A program made the position numbers and the translations under genes. A DNA stretch of 64,000 nucleotides from Bombus terrestris (lineage: Eukaryota; Arthropoda; Insecta; Hymenoptera; Apidae): contig NC_063275.1 of assembly GCF_910591885.1 (NCBI RefSeq), positions 2,778,501 through 2,842,500 of the forward strand, written 5' to 3'. Below the pieces are notes generated by a model. That model ran no database searches. It worked only from the letters and a program-made list of their open reading frames with translations, and was not told where the DNA came from. Positions 12,882 to 25,300 of the stretch are shown here, piece after piece; position 1 is the stretch's first letter; each line of letters opens with the position of its first letter.

Positions 12882-15259
12882 TTACTTTTGGTCTTGGAGG
12901 ACCAAAGGCATGATAACTTCCCTGCTATCACCTTCGAAAGGATTTTTAACAACTGCAGGTAAATCTTCATCGCTCAATGGTTTCCACTGGCTCCCCATTA
13001 TTTCTTGTATTTCCTATATAATTAAAAACCAGTTAAAAAGAATAATTTGTAAAATAATTTAGTAATAGTTTTGTTAAATCAAAATCTATATTTAGAAATA
13101 TCAATATTGAAGATAGAGACTTACATGTGTAATAGTTTCAGCCTTATGCCAAGATTCAACATCAGTTGCAATGAATCTCTGTGCAAATACTAACGACTTA
13201 AGCGAATCTCCGCGCAGGCGTGCAATAGCCAACAAATTTTCTTGGTGATATCTGTGGCCTATGAATACAATCTCCATAAGTTTGGTACACTTCCATGCAA
13301 CTAATACTAGTGGATCAGGGCTGCAGCAGAGTATTAAATTTATACATTAATAAAAAAGTTAAAGAGTAAAATTATAACATAAAATAATGCATCTTACCTA
13401 TGAGGATCATTTGGGTCATATGTTGCTGGTAAGTTTTTTGCTAAAGGTTGTACTGAATCAATCCATATTAAAGATTTTAAAGTAAGTGAATACCACCTGG
13501 ATAATCGATGCAATGCTCTAATATTAACATTTTCACAAAATAGTACTTTTAAATGTGTAAGTGGCATGGAAGGACGAAGTATATTTGTATCTAATTTTTC
13601 AATACCAACATAAGAATGTAGAAGATTTAGTCGCAGTTCGCATCTCGGACTAAAATTGAAGAAACGTAATAAGTAATTTTTCATTGCATTAAAACAATGA
13701 TAAATTAACTATACTAATACTTACTTCTTTTGAACAAAACTTTGCCAACCACTATCAGTTGTTCCCGAAAACTGATAATGCCAACCATGCACATGAATTA
13801 CAAGCCTTTCCATCGTACCACTATCCAATGCCTTTAGCAAAGCATTGGTTAGGAACTCATAATCCAATGTTAAAATACATAATCTAGCAAATGAATCAAA
13901 CAGATATCCATAACCAGAATTGTAAACGTTAAAATCATCAGGATCATCCTTGACAGATGCCAAAGCAAGAGTTGTCAAGTGCTTTGCCTGGTAGTTACGC
14001 AGATGTACCACAATTTGTCTGGCACTTCCTGTTAAATCTTCCATGCATCCCAGACTTAGAGCTTCTAAACGATTGGATTTCTTTATAATGCTTATAAAAG
14101 AGGAAATCAATGCTTTAGTACATTTTGTACCATCTTCACATTCGAATGCACTATTGATAGGTTCCAAAAACAATTTACGAAGTTGCCTATTATATCTCAA
14201 CTTCTTCAAGAGGGCTAACGTTTCTTTCGCACAATAATTTGATATATCACAGATGATTGTAACTTCTTGCACACTAAGTTCGAAATTGCTTGCCAGGCAT
14301 CTAAAAAAAAAAAATAAAGTAAAAAGTAGAATTTAAATGTTTAACAATTTTACACATATATAGAAAACTTTACATACTTAGTCCATGATACACTGTCTTC
14401 ATCTTTCAGAACAAATGTGATCTTTTTCCAAAAATGAGGATGAAATAGAGCACATCTCCAATTTTTGCACACCTATGCAAATCAATTTGAATAAATCATT
14501 TCTATTAAACAAATCTATAAAATCTGTGATATCCAAACACATATGATATGATATATGATATGATAAATAAATGATAAATATGTAGCACATATATTTTAAA
14601 AGTACCACAGTTCAAAACAATTCAGTATTATATTAAAACATAAAAACCATTAAAGGATGATTTCAAAGGCTAAGAATGGAAACATACGAAATTAATATTT
14701 AACTACTGTTTGATAACTAATTTTTTGTAAGTTTCTAAATAGTTTCTCACTTGTCCTTTTTCTTAATTTGATTGTATAAAACAATAGAACTATCAAATAA
14801 AATGAATGCTTAAAATTAATATTCAGAGTATATAATAAACAGAACAGAGTGAGAGAGGGGAGGAGAGAAAGAAAGAGAGAGAAAATAAACTTCAACACAG
14901 AGAGTGGTTTAATTACCCACTGTGTTGGTCAGAATTTAAACGGCCTTGAGGGGAAAAAAATTGAAGATTACCTGGGAGGCTCGTAACCGGCAGTTGTATG
15001 GTAAATATGAGAATATTTCCTGTAGAATGATGCTGGGAAGGTTATTCCAGCACAGATTATTGTCCTCTTGCGCCATTTCTATCGAACGATTTGCATCTTT
15101 GTAGGACGAACAGCTGTTTGCATTTATCGAAGACAGCTGCTCCTCGCACTTTTTTGACACTGCCTCCTCTGTCGCGTCGCTCTCCATTGGATTTTTTAAC
15201 TGTTCCAAATATACATCCCCATTTTCAGCATGTATCATATTTAATCTTATTATTATCAA
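12882..15259 (-). CDS. FBXO33: F-box only protein 33-like (FBXO33)
   Basis: Probable substrate receptor of an SCF (Skp1-Cullin1-F-box) ubiquitin ligase. Exons in transcript order: 15259-14972, 14472-14378, 14300-13725, 13649-13398, 13320-13125 and 13013-12882; phases join cleanly to 512 aa, close to the vertebrate protein. The F-box begins near residue 70 (CWNNLPSIILQEIFSYLP) and continues over the first splice into VCKNWRCALFHPHFWKK. The rest is leucine-rich-repeat-like. The penultimate exon carries DPLVLVAWKCTKLMEIVF followed by LLAIARLRG, a stretch I associate with FBXO33, which is why I choose it over FBXO39. The first Met is used; an in-frame Met at residue 8 or 25 is possible. The fourth intron follows CATAG with donor GTAAGA. 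The target protein is unknown. Confidence 0.85.
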
Positions 15260-17309
15260 ACCTATAATCCTTCACTTATTTTCCTGGCAAATCCTTCGGA
15301 CTCAGCCACCCGTTTCTTCGAGGTGAGCCCCCTCCACGAATCAAAATAAGAGCCCTGACGTGTATTGCGCTCTACTCGTTAACTTCCAACCACTCCAACT
15401 GCCGTTCGCGTACGTATGCTTGTACGCATGGTACGCGTCAAATTCTTTCTTCTGATTGGCCAACGACTACGCATGTCAACTGTGTACTCTTTTCGTGATG
15501 TGTAATGTTTGTGTTTGACACACAGTCATTTGACATTATACATAAAGCCTGGTTCCATGTTACAGATAACTTTTTATTTAACATCTTTTACTAGACCAGA
15601 GTGGTCCTCATAAACAATCTTTAATTTTTCAGAGAAGTTCTATATAAATAATTTAAAATTAAATTTTATAGATTTATATTTTTAGGAATTCGAATGAAAA
15701 GTACAAATTATTTTGTAATGATTTTTTTGTACAGTTTATATGAATAAAATTTACGTTTTCATATACATTTTTAAAGAAAAATTATACAAATTTCAGGTTA
15801 ACTATACCAGTTATCAATGAAATGAAAAATATGTAATTTGTATAAGTTGGATAGAGATAACTAACGTTAAAATTGCACGCTGCCTTATATTACCGTTTTG
15901 ATATTTGATGACAGTTCTTATCGATTACATTAACGATACTATATCATATTAAAAATGTAAACTGTAGCATTATAAACAAAATAATAATATTATAAATAAA
16001 TATAACTGTATAGAATATAGTGCAATTTAAAAATTATAATTTTAGAAAAATTTTGGTACCAGAAGTAGAACTTATAATTAGTTAGTAGACTCTAACATAT
16101 CTTTACTTGTACTAAAAGTATATTTTACATAAACTGGTATAATCAGAGAAGAAATTTTCTTTCTGGTATAATAAATCTATTTCTTCCGATCTTTTTTTTA
16201 TGTCTACTCGAATAATTCGATTTCGAGCGAATATTGAAAATATCAAGAAGCTGCTTTCGAATAGAACGGAAAATAAACTTAAATAAACATACAATAATTC
16301 ACAAAGGTATTCGGATACTTCTAAGAAATTTTCATGCATATATTATACCAAATATTTTGGAATTTCATAAGTACTGTAACGCGACACGAATATCGTGATT
16401 GTGTTGGAAAAATTTGAAGTAGATCTAAAAATGTAATATAGAAATTACAAGATATTTATTTGTAGCATACATTTCGCAAATATTATTAAAATATTTGTAT
16501 AGTCAATTATTTATTATATCAATAAGCCACAATATTTAGTGAGACCATTTCTAGTACTAACTGTACATTTAAGATTATTATTCATGCTATATACTATAAT
16601 TGTTTATTAAGTGTATATTTTCAAGAAATTTTTTGTAATTTCTACATACATTTTCGAATTGGTTTCAAATTGTATTATTATAATAATAATAGTTGAATCT
16701 TATTACAGTGCTGACGAAATTTCAAAAAGTTTCGTAGAATATGCATAATATATTCGTAAAAAAATTCTATAGGTGTTCGAATACTTTCGTAAATCTCTGT
16801 ATATGTCCGTATAAATACGTGTCGTGACGCTCTGTAATCTGTATTTAAATCATCTTGCTGGAATACTGTCCATAGTAATATATGTATGTATGTTTGGCAT
16901 ATGTGCCGATGATTATGAAAATGACCTAAGTCAAGAATCTAAAAAAAATGAGTTTATCACTTATTTTGCGATGCGTTTATTTACGTAACAATAATTTGAA
17001 ACCATATTTGCGAAGTATCATTGAATTGAGTCGATCGTTGTGTCGTTAAACAAAATTCAATTCATGCGTCAAGCACAAAACTTTAAATATGTATCTCGAA
17101 ATGTATCGAAAAAAATATATGACTTAGGCCACTTTCATAACCACCGGCACATATACGAGTGTACCGCGAAACAGCGATTGAAGTTAAAACGAGAGTTGAA
17201 ACGTTAGTATTATAAGCCGGGTCAACATGGAACCCGTGATTAAACGTCAACGTATAGTGCTGCGCTGTTTTCCTTCTTAGAATTTTGTTTTTACAAATGA
17301 CACAGAACA
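15260..17309. other. divergent intergenic region, FBXO33 / FAM174
   Basis: About 2 kb between the divergent starts. The first 250 bp (15280-15500) are less AT-rich, with several CpGs and a near-palindromic GTACG/CGTAC cluster around 15410-15440, and are the likely FBXO33 promoter. The 400 bp before 17310 are moderately GC-rich and should hold the FAM174 promoter. Between them are AT-rich DNA and one element copy (16300-16801). Confidence 0.6.
16300..16801. mobile_element. Tc1/mariner-like non-autonomous element, copy 2
   Basis: The left end has AAGGTATTCGGATACTTCT; the right end has AGGTGTTCGAATACTTTCGT and finishes in CTGTA. The termini are inverted copies of one another around an ATTCGAAT core. 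The interior shares ATTATATCAATAAGCCACAA and GTTTCAAATTGTATTA with the copy at 34.1-34.5 kb. No transposase frame survives. Confidence 0.6.
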
Positions 17310-18240
17310 ATGACACGCTCAAAGATCCAGATGATAAAAGTTTTTATATTTCTGTTGATCTTCCTATTAGAACAGAGCGCAGTATGCGATGGAAGTTTTA
17401 GGATAAACAGGGCTGTATCTGAATCAACGTCGGTAGATAAAGATTTTGTAATTCCGAAAAAAAATAACGCACAGACTTCTGTAAATGAAGAAAAACATCA
17501 ACAAAATGCAGTCTTACCTGGTAGCACACCAATTCTCGAGGTTAACAAAACTGTGAATAATATAACCTCAAAACAGTCAGATGGTAATAAAACTGCACAT
17601 ATTACAGAAACAACGAAAGAGGTTAGTGTTTGAAATTTATCGAACAACAAAAATATAAACATTTCCTTGGAGTGATGTTTCTTTTAGTTTCTATCACTGT
17701 CTTTTGAATTTTGCAGTATATCTAACCAAAATGGGTTTGATTTCATGTACCTAGACATTAAAAAAAATAATTACAAAAGCTCTACTACTAAATCATTAAT
17801 AATGTGAATTTTCAACAGCATGTGGGTGAAGGACATGCAACTTCTTTAAATGCTGGAGCTCTGAAGCGTGGTTTTTTTGTGTTTGTGGGGCTAAGTGTTC
17901 TTGTCTTGGCCTATATCGTGTTCCGTAACTTTAGGTATATAGCATTTATTATGAGATTGAATTTGTCTTTTGATAATTAAATCTTAGATGCTTTAGAATC
18001 AATAGTTACTGTTTTCAGCCTAAGTTGATGACTTAATTTTTGATTAAATATTTTCTTCGTATGTTATTTCATAGGTTAAATAAAACACGTGCCCAAATGG
18101 TCAGAAAATATGGTATTCTTGCACATAGACAAGATGTTGAAATGCGACCTTTGCCATTAGATGAGGAAGATGATGAGGATACTACTGTTTTTGATGCCAG
18201 TAATATTTTAACAAATAATGTTCAGCATCAAAATTTATAA
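17310..18240 (+). CDS. FAM174-like single-pass membrane protein
   Basis: Three exons, 17310-17621, 17819-17934 and 18075-18240, joined in phases 0 and 2, give 197 aa. Residues 1-26 form a signal peptide (hydrophobic VFIFLLIFLL core). A Thr/Asn-rich ectodomain of about 95 residues with several N-x-S/T sites follows (NKT, NIT, NKT). The second exon encodes the transmembrane helix (about 122-139, FFVFVGLSVLVLAYIVF). The tail has RAQMVRKYGIL, EMRPLPLDEEDDEDTTVFD and ends NVQHQNL. The KRGFFVFVGLS...Y-V-FR helix plus RKYG and the acidic TxFDA motif are the FAM174A/B signature. Function in insects is not established to my knowledge; vertebrate members are linked to Golgi/glycosylation processes. The start uses the first Met; Met8 is an alternative. 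Confidence 0.85.
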
Positions 18241-18271
18241 AAATAATCAGCATAAGGTATGCTGATTATTT
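18241..18271 (+). other. perfect 14-bp hairpin right after the FAM174 stop codon
   Basis: Left arm AAATAATCAGCATA (18241-18254), loop AGG, right arm TATGCTGATTATTT (18258-18271). All 14 pairs are perfect and the arm starts at the first base after TAA. In the mRNA it would form a stem-loop in the proximal 3' UTR; as DNA it is a short cruciform-capable palindrome. Confidence 0.9.
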
Positions 18272-18516
18272 GTCACACAAATTTACAGTTTATGTAAAGA
18301 TACTTTTCCTAAATGTGATGCTATTTTACAATCAAAATATACATCACGAATTTCTAGTATTCTTTCATATAAAATTGCTTGCTTTTGTGAAATTCTAACA
18401 TGAAATATTCATTCATAGATATACTCATAGTTGTGAATTATATTTTCTGGCAATAGATGTTCTTTTATAAATGAAAACGAAACGACCTTATAAAACTTTC
18501 TTGATTTCTTAACCTA

Positions 18517-18522
18517 AATAAA
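18517..18522 (+). terminator. candidate poly(A) signal of the FAM174-like gene
   Basis: AATAAA about 275 bp after the stop codon, the first canonical hexamer on this strand. Cleavage here would end the transcript about 150 bp from the convergent gene's own signal. Confidence 0.5.
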
Positions 18523-18660
18523 TGATAAGAAAAGAATTTTAAAACACTCATTATTCATAAAAGAATGAATAATGAATATCTATATCTACTCTTATACAAA
18601 CTATATTTTACTTAAACTGTGTTGTTATAATTGAAATTATACAAATACAGATTGTCTATA

Positions 18661-18667
18661 TTTTATT
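18661..18667 (-). terminator. candidate poly(A) signal of the EcKinase-like gene
   Basis: TTTTATTT on the plus strand is AAATAAAA on the minus strand, about 55 bp past the stop codon at 18721. Confidence 0.5.
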
Positions 18668-18720
18668 TAATGCTACACATTTAATAAATATTATGTATAA
18701 AATATACTTGTTTGTATGAT

Positions 18721-20186
18721 TTAGAAAAATCCTTTTTCAACAGCATGTACAACAATATTTGCCAGTTTAAGCCTGCCATCTTTTGTTTTAATGTATGATA
18801 ATGTCCATACATCAGCTATATCTACTCCATTATCATCTTTTATAAGATCTAAGTCAAATGCCTCATCCAGTAAAGCCATTGGAATTATTTCCATTGCAAA
18901 TATCATACCAAATACAAATTGTTCTTTTACCTATAATTAATTGATTTACGTGTTATTACTGAAAATTGTCACATTTACTGAGAAATATGAACACAATTTA
19001 CCTCATTCATAAACATGTCCCACGAATATATGTTTCTAGGATTAGATCCAAGTAAAGTGATGGTATTGAATAGTTCGTTGTAATAAAATTGTAATAATAC
19101 GTCAAATTTTTCATCCCAAAGTGCTTTATCAGTGCAAGAATAAAAAGTAGTTGAGAGATCTAAGACTGGGCTGACACATCTTGCCAGTTGGAAATCAAGT
19201 ATTAACGCTTCATGTTCAGTTATTTTCCGGATCATATAATTTGGAATCCATGAATCACCTTGACTGACAACAGATGTTGAATGATATTTACGATTGCATA
19301 ACTCAATTGCTTTTTGATATAAGTCTTGAACTTTATAAGACTTCAATCTTTTTTCCGCTTCACTATCAGGATATTCTATAGCTAAGGCATTTTTAGTAAT
19401 GTCTACTATCTTCTCCTGAAAATAATTAATTAACATTGTAATATTCTGCAATGCTTAAACATTGAAAATTATAAGATTAATAACCTTACATGGAATCTCT
19501 TGTACCAATTCCAATGTTCATTACTATAGTATGTTTCATGCAAATACTCTACAACTTCCCTAAATTCATGTGGATTTTGATCTTTGAATGCAAAAGAAAC
19601 TGCATGAAATCTTGCCATACTTTTTAAAATTATCTTGAATTGCTCTTCATCTAGAGAATTTTGTCTACCTATTGTTTTATATCCCAAAAAAGTAACATCC
19701 TCCAATGCTATAAAATCATTTTCACCATCCATAACAGAAGCAAAATAACGTGGAATGCATAATGCTTGAGGTTGATTTTTTTCTTTTACAAACATCTCGA
19801 ATTTTGGAATTATCTAAAAAATATCTTAAATGAATGAATTTTATGAATGAATGAACTAATTATCTTTTTACCTTTGTATAAAATAGAATTTCATTGCTAA
19901 AAAATTCTGCACTTCTGTATGTCTTTCTTCTACCTTCATTTTTTGGTAGAGCTTTAACCACCAAATCAACTTGCACTTTTTTTCCATCTACCGCACCAGT
20001 GACTTTAATCTTATAAATTGTTGATAAATAATTGTCCCCAGTGGCACTTGATCCAGTAAATTCCCAACTCAATACATTCACTTCTTTTCCATTATGCACG
20101 GTATATAATATATCTTTTAATGTTTTCTCAGTAAAACAAGCACTTACTTCCTTTAATTTTGCGTGATCTTTATTGGTATTTGCCAT
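18721..20186 (-). CDS. EcKinase-like (CHK / DUF1679 family) protein
   Basis: Exons 20186-19872, 19813-19490, 19415-19002 and 18930-18721, all joined in phase 0, give 420 aa, the usual size for the insect ecdysteroid-kinase-like family (small-molecule kinases related to choline and aminoglycoside kinases). Seen: a likely ATP-binding Lys78 in VDLVVKALPK, YRSAEFFSNEILFYTK, SMARFHAVSFAF, QGDSWIPNYMI at 265-275, and the metal-binding ILDFQLARCVSPVLDL at 285-300. The usual brace motif is HGDxWxxN; here the His is Gln265 while Asp267 and Asn272 are kept, so activity is plausible but altered. No signal peptide. Family members act on steroids or xenobiotics; the substrate cannot be read from sequence. 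A single copy here, not the tandem array often seen for this family. Confidence 0.85.
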
Positions 20187-21680
20187 AATTTTTTAAATTG
20201 TTGCAAAGAATATTCTTTTGGAATCTTCTCGTATAAATCTGAGTTGATATCAAAGTCTCTTTAATAAGTAGTTCTACAGTTATTTATCTGGTGGTATCAA
20301 TAATTTTCCCATTACTTCCCTTGCACATAATGATAAGCAATTTAACAAAATTTATCTTATCACAAGAGTACTTACAGTTCCAGTATTTCTGATTCAGCTG
20401 TATTATTCCTTTTTGTATGATGTTATAAATTTATTTAAATTGTTGCTTCATATGGAGAGAAAAAAATATGCTCTTTTAATATCTTCTTCTGTAATATGAA
20501 TAGAGCATAAGGAGGTCAATAAAAGGATTACTAGAATAACTGAAAATTATGATAGACAAGATATATTCAATTCTTTTAATATATAACCAATGTACAATAC
20601 AGAAGTCAATTTTACTTTTGTATTAAAAGTTAATAACTTAAAAATATATCTTACATTATTTGAATTTAGAAAGCTTTCTACATATGTATATACTAATTTA
20701 TATGACCTTGTCTATAAAAATCTAGTGCATTGATCAAAATTAATTTGGAAATATACTTTAAAAAATTCCTTATTGTAAATAGATATTAAAAACAGATTAC
20801 ATATTTCTCAAATAAATTAATGATTTTATTTGAATCAAAAATTTATATCGTGTATATATTTATAAGCGTATGTATAATTTATATATTATGTAATATTTTT
20901 TATGAAATACTAATTTATGAATTACAATAAAAAAGTAATTTATGTAATTATGATAAATTAAAAAAAATCGATGAGGAATTTTCGCTCCTTCTTATTTTGT
21001 ATGAATTGACTATAGATATAACTTATAGATAACATTTAGTATATCAAAGAAGAAGTGTTGTTACAAATTTACTATATACATAGGTACATCTTTTACTCTA
21101 CAAAATTTGTAAGTTCGTGAAAACTCTTCTATTATTATATTTATTTCCTTAACTATACTTCAATACCTTTCTACACGAGTGAATATAAACAATTTAATTA
21201 TACAAATTTACATATAATAAATTAAATACTTTTGGGCTGTTTTTATGGAAAGCTCACTATCATTGAATAATGTTCGAGCTTAAACGCATTAACATGTTAA
21301 TTCAATCCACTAATCGACTAGTCTATTACTAAAATGCCATAATTTTAATCATCATGCTATAGAAATCTTGTAATATCTTAATTTATTACATCATACCAGA
21401 GAGGAAATATTATACCTACAATACCAATATCAATAGCGTATGAGTCATTTTGTCAATACAGATTTGTACACCTATAATTTAAATTTCTTCCAGTAAACTA
21501 TCTCATTTCCTAAAATTGAACATATCATAACAGCAATCTTACTATATACTATATAAAGAAAAATATCTATGTAATTCAAAAACTAAATTTTATTCTTTGT
21601 CATTAGCATATAAAATCGTAATATAAACTGTGCCTAAAAAATCTGGAGGTATCTATATTTTTTAGATGGAGATGTAGCAC
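20187..21680. other. intergenic region between the EcKinase-like gene and basigin
   Basis: About 1.5 kb of AT-rich DNA between the divergent EcKinase-like and basigin starts. The EcKinase promoter should lie within 20190-20450. The rest is long A/T runs with no supported feature. Confidence 0.6.
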
Positions 21681-22384
21681 GCATGCGCGCGCGAGTCTTA
21701 TTGGACAGCCATAGAGGACGTGCGTGAGCAGTGTACGTCGGAGAGCGAAAAGGAGGGAACAACGATCGAGAAAGTAAGAGCGAAGTCCGCGCAGAAAATT
21801 AAAGCAGAAGACAGTGGGCAGCCATTTTTCCCTGACACTGCTGTTTCTGCAGTTCTGTGGTGCTAATTGTCGAATTCCTTAACGATTTCGAGTTCGAGAC
21901 TCGAGATCCGGTAGGAATAACAGGAGGAAATAGGTGCTGTAAGACTGAGAGATTTTCGGTGTTGTTTTGTGCACACACCGAGATAAAAAAATAATAACTG
22001 TGCGAAGAGATAACGATAAGAGGAGTTGAGACGTCAATGATACGGCGTGGTGACGAGTGCGTGTGTAAATGATCGGCATAGAGTAGTGGGGCTTCATCGT
22101 AGTTGGCTGAGAGTGGACAGCCGAAAAGGAGAAGCTGTCTACAACAGGAAGGGTGTTGTAGGAAGACGACAGTGACGGCGACGGTGACGACCAAGACAAC
22201 GACGACAACGGCTAAGATACGACAACCACGGCAGCGATCACGAAAACGAAGATACGGCAGACCTACATAGGTGTCATTATTCTGTGATTCGTCTAGGGAT
22301 CCCTAGAAACTCGCCTTGTATCGAATCGTTAAGTATCGCAAAGTGCACACAGTCACGCGCCACCGCGTACATTAGCGCCACGAG
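21680..22384 (+). promoter_or_regulatory. GC-rich leader / promoter region of basigin
   Basis: GC content and CpG frequency rise sharply near 21690 (GCACGCATGCGCGCGCGAG) after 1.5 kb of AT-rich DNA, and stay high up to the basigin start codon. The block is rich in GACGACGG and ACGACAACGG units. It is best read as promoter plus a long 5' UTR contiguous with the first coding exon. No TATA box was seen. Minus-strand open frames here are shadows of the repetitive composition. Confidence 0.65.
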
Positions 22385-25300
22385 ATGGAGAGGCGAGCTG
22401 CTTTTGTGCTGCTGGGGATGCTATATTTAGCGGGCACCCTCGTCATGGTCCAGGCAGGTGAGATTTATCCTCTCTTTCGGATTGCCTACTATTCCGCCAT
22501 TCATTTAGTTCATTTTACCATTTATTGTTTCTTATTCCTTTCCACCGTTGTCTTTTAGCGTTTGTTGTACACCCCCGTCACATTGTCAAGTCGTATTCGG
22601 AAACTATTCTTCGAACTTCCTTCTGTTTTAAGAAGATAGTACCTTCTTCCAGAAGTATTTGAACGGAATGAGGTATTTGTCGAGTTGGAAAATCTTACGC
22701 GTTTTATAATCTTCGGTTATAGTGGGTGCGTGATCTGACAAAGTGTCGTTCTGACGAATAAAACCTCCGAGATACAATGTAAGACTGCTAGTAAGGATCT
22801 ATGTATATATTTGATTATTCTAAAGGTGCCTTCAGACAATCAATAACATTGTCAATATTTCAAGGTTCTTAACATCATTGTATAATATTGATAATATATA
22901 TTGATAGTCTGAGGGCACGTTAACGTATTTGTTGAATTAGTTCCTTAAAAAACGTATTTACTGTATCCATAGACTATATGTGTGACTATAAAAAATTGAC
23001 GTACAGAGGTTACTAGCGATTGATGTTACTAGCGAAGAATAAAGAATGTCAATCGAATCTTGTTTCTGGGAAAAATGTTCCTTCTAACGGACACTTCTCA
23101 GTTTTTCTCTCGTTTCTTTAAAATTTCCTGTAACAACAAATTTTTCTCTCCTCGCTTCAACATAATCATTACAATTATTGACATGTATTTTGATTATAAT
23201 CTGACGAGTTTAAAAAATTCATTGGTACTATGACGTACATGTCACATGGTGTCTAAAACGCTTCCTTATCGTACGTGCTAATTGCAAGCAATGTTTTCAT
23301 TAAATTGAATATAGTTACACATTTTACATACTCCATATACAAAAATTACCGTTTTAAATTAAAAATATTTGTTTGAAACATAATTTCCGCGAATATTTTG
23401 CGTTAATGCAAGCGACATGTCTTCTTAGATTATGAAATCCTATTTTTAGTTTTGATTATACCGCATTGCGTTAGAAATGCGAGTATCCCAACGCGGCATT
23501 GAATACGTGATGCCATCAACTCATCTTCAACCACGACTCTGTCTATGAATTATACGAATATTTGAACGACTTTCATCACCAAATTACATGAAGTGACTTT
23601 AAAACAGAATTTAGATATGGGATAACAATATTTCATAGTTCTCTATTCTTTCTCAGTAGCACTCACGTGTGTCTTAATCAACCGCCTTACTTCCATGTAT
23701 AGGTAAGATTACTTTTAGAATCGTTTCCATATCGATATTTGAAATTTTGTTCGAATATGATACATATCGGTGTGGTGATGTTTGGTAGTGTTCGTGCAGA
23801 AATTAATTCCAACTGTATCGAAGTTTATTGGCAATGGTACATAATTTCTTGATGCTATTACATATATATAAAAATACATGTAAATGTATATACATATATT
23901 TTTTAATAATATAATATATACATATTTTTTTAAGTTAAATAGTGCGATCTACATATTTAATTTAAACAGTGAAATATATATATCTTTTAATTTAAGTAAT
24001 AAAGTATATATATTTCTTTTTTATAGTACAATAATATAATGTATTTTTATGTTGTTCAATATGTCACATAAAAGAGTGAGGCAAAAATTTAAGTATGTAA
24101 GTTTGAAATATAATCCGGTAATCGGGTAGAGTAACGTATCGACTAAATTTTGACCTTTGCGGTCATTCGAGTTGCGCACCTCTAGTTATACCGACGCAAG
24201 ACACCGGGATTCGGTCGCATTCGATGCAGCTACATTCCGAGAGACGTACGCAAAGTACCCACGCCAAGCAACTTTTGTTGCGTAACAATTGACCCTATTT
24301 TACTAATCCACCCAGAAAACTTTACTTACTTTTAGCGATCGTTACACGAAAGTTAATGTTTGGCCGGTAATTACGTAAACCGCGAGATTTTCCATCATGA
24401 TAGTACGGCCAGTTAAGTTTCGTTGATAAATACGCTATTGTGCGTGCGAACACGTTTTCAGCTATTATTTCCTAACTTTTATAACTACTTTTACTACGAT
24501 GTGTACAAGAAGTACACGTATAACCGTTCTTTATATTCAAAATCAATAGTTTCATTCATTTATCATACATTTATCATCTATATCATAAGAAAAGAACACC
24601 AAAATCTTCAATTTTATTTAAAAACTACAGGAGAAAAACAGGATGAGTGAGGTTTTTCATTTTATCAAGACTATACTTTTTTTCCAGTCGATTTTGGAAA
24701 TGAATATCTTTCTTCTTCTTTTTTATAAAACTAGATGAATTTATATAATATCTTGTTCCTTTCAAGGTCATATTAGAACGTTCCTACTAAGTAATATGAA
24801 ATTCAGAAGATTTTGTTCCTTTCAAGGTCATATTAGAATGTTCCTACTAAGTAATATGAAATTCAGAAGATAAAAAGATGGTTATCAGGATTTTTCTATG
24901 AAATATTCATTTATTAAACTGGAAGAAGACGTTCACAGAGCTGTGAAAATGTGTCGCGTGAAAAGTTTTCAAGCGTTCGTCAGAATACTTATATTTAGAC
25001 CAGAGTCTACGAATATAATTTCCATTTTGTCTGCGTCGTGTTATGGGATGGGCAAGCCTAACGTTTCTTACGTATGATATATTTCACCGCAAAATTAAAC
25101 AGATTTTGTTTTTGTTTTGATATAAATTCGAATTCTTACATGTTTACATTTGCAATTTTGTAAAATTGATATTCAGATTATCATAGATTGGCCGTTTATA
25201 TTCTTAGTCCGCGTGTCTTGTTTATTGAAATGTAAACTTAACCTCCATTCTCTAGCACGGTGAATGTTTTCATCCGCTCTGTTTTGCCATTGCTTGCAAA

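Noticed and set aside
21799..22208. Two overlapping minus-strand frames opposite the basigin leader
   Set aside because: Ser/Leu/His-rich translations of the repetitive GAC-rich 5' UTR; no splice or domain support.
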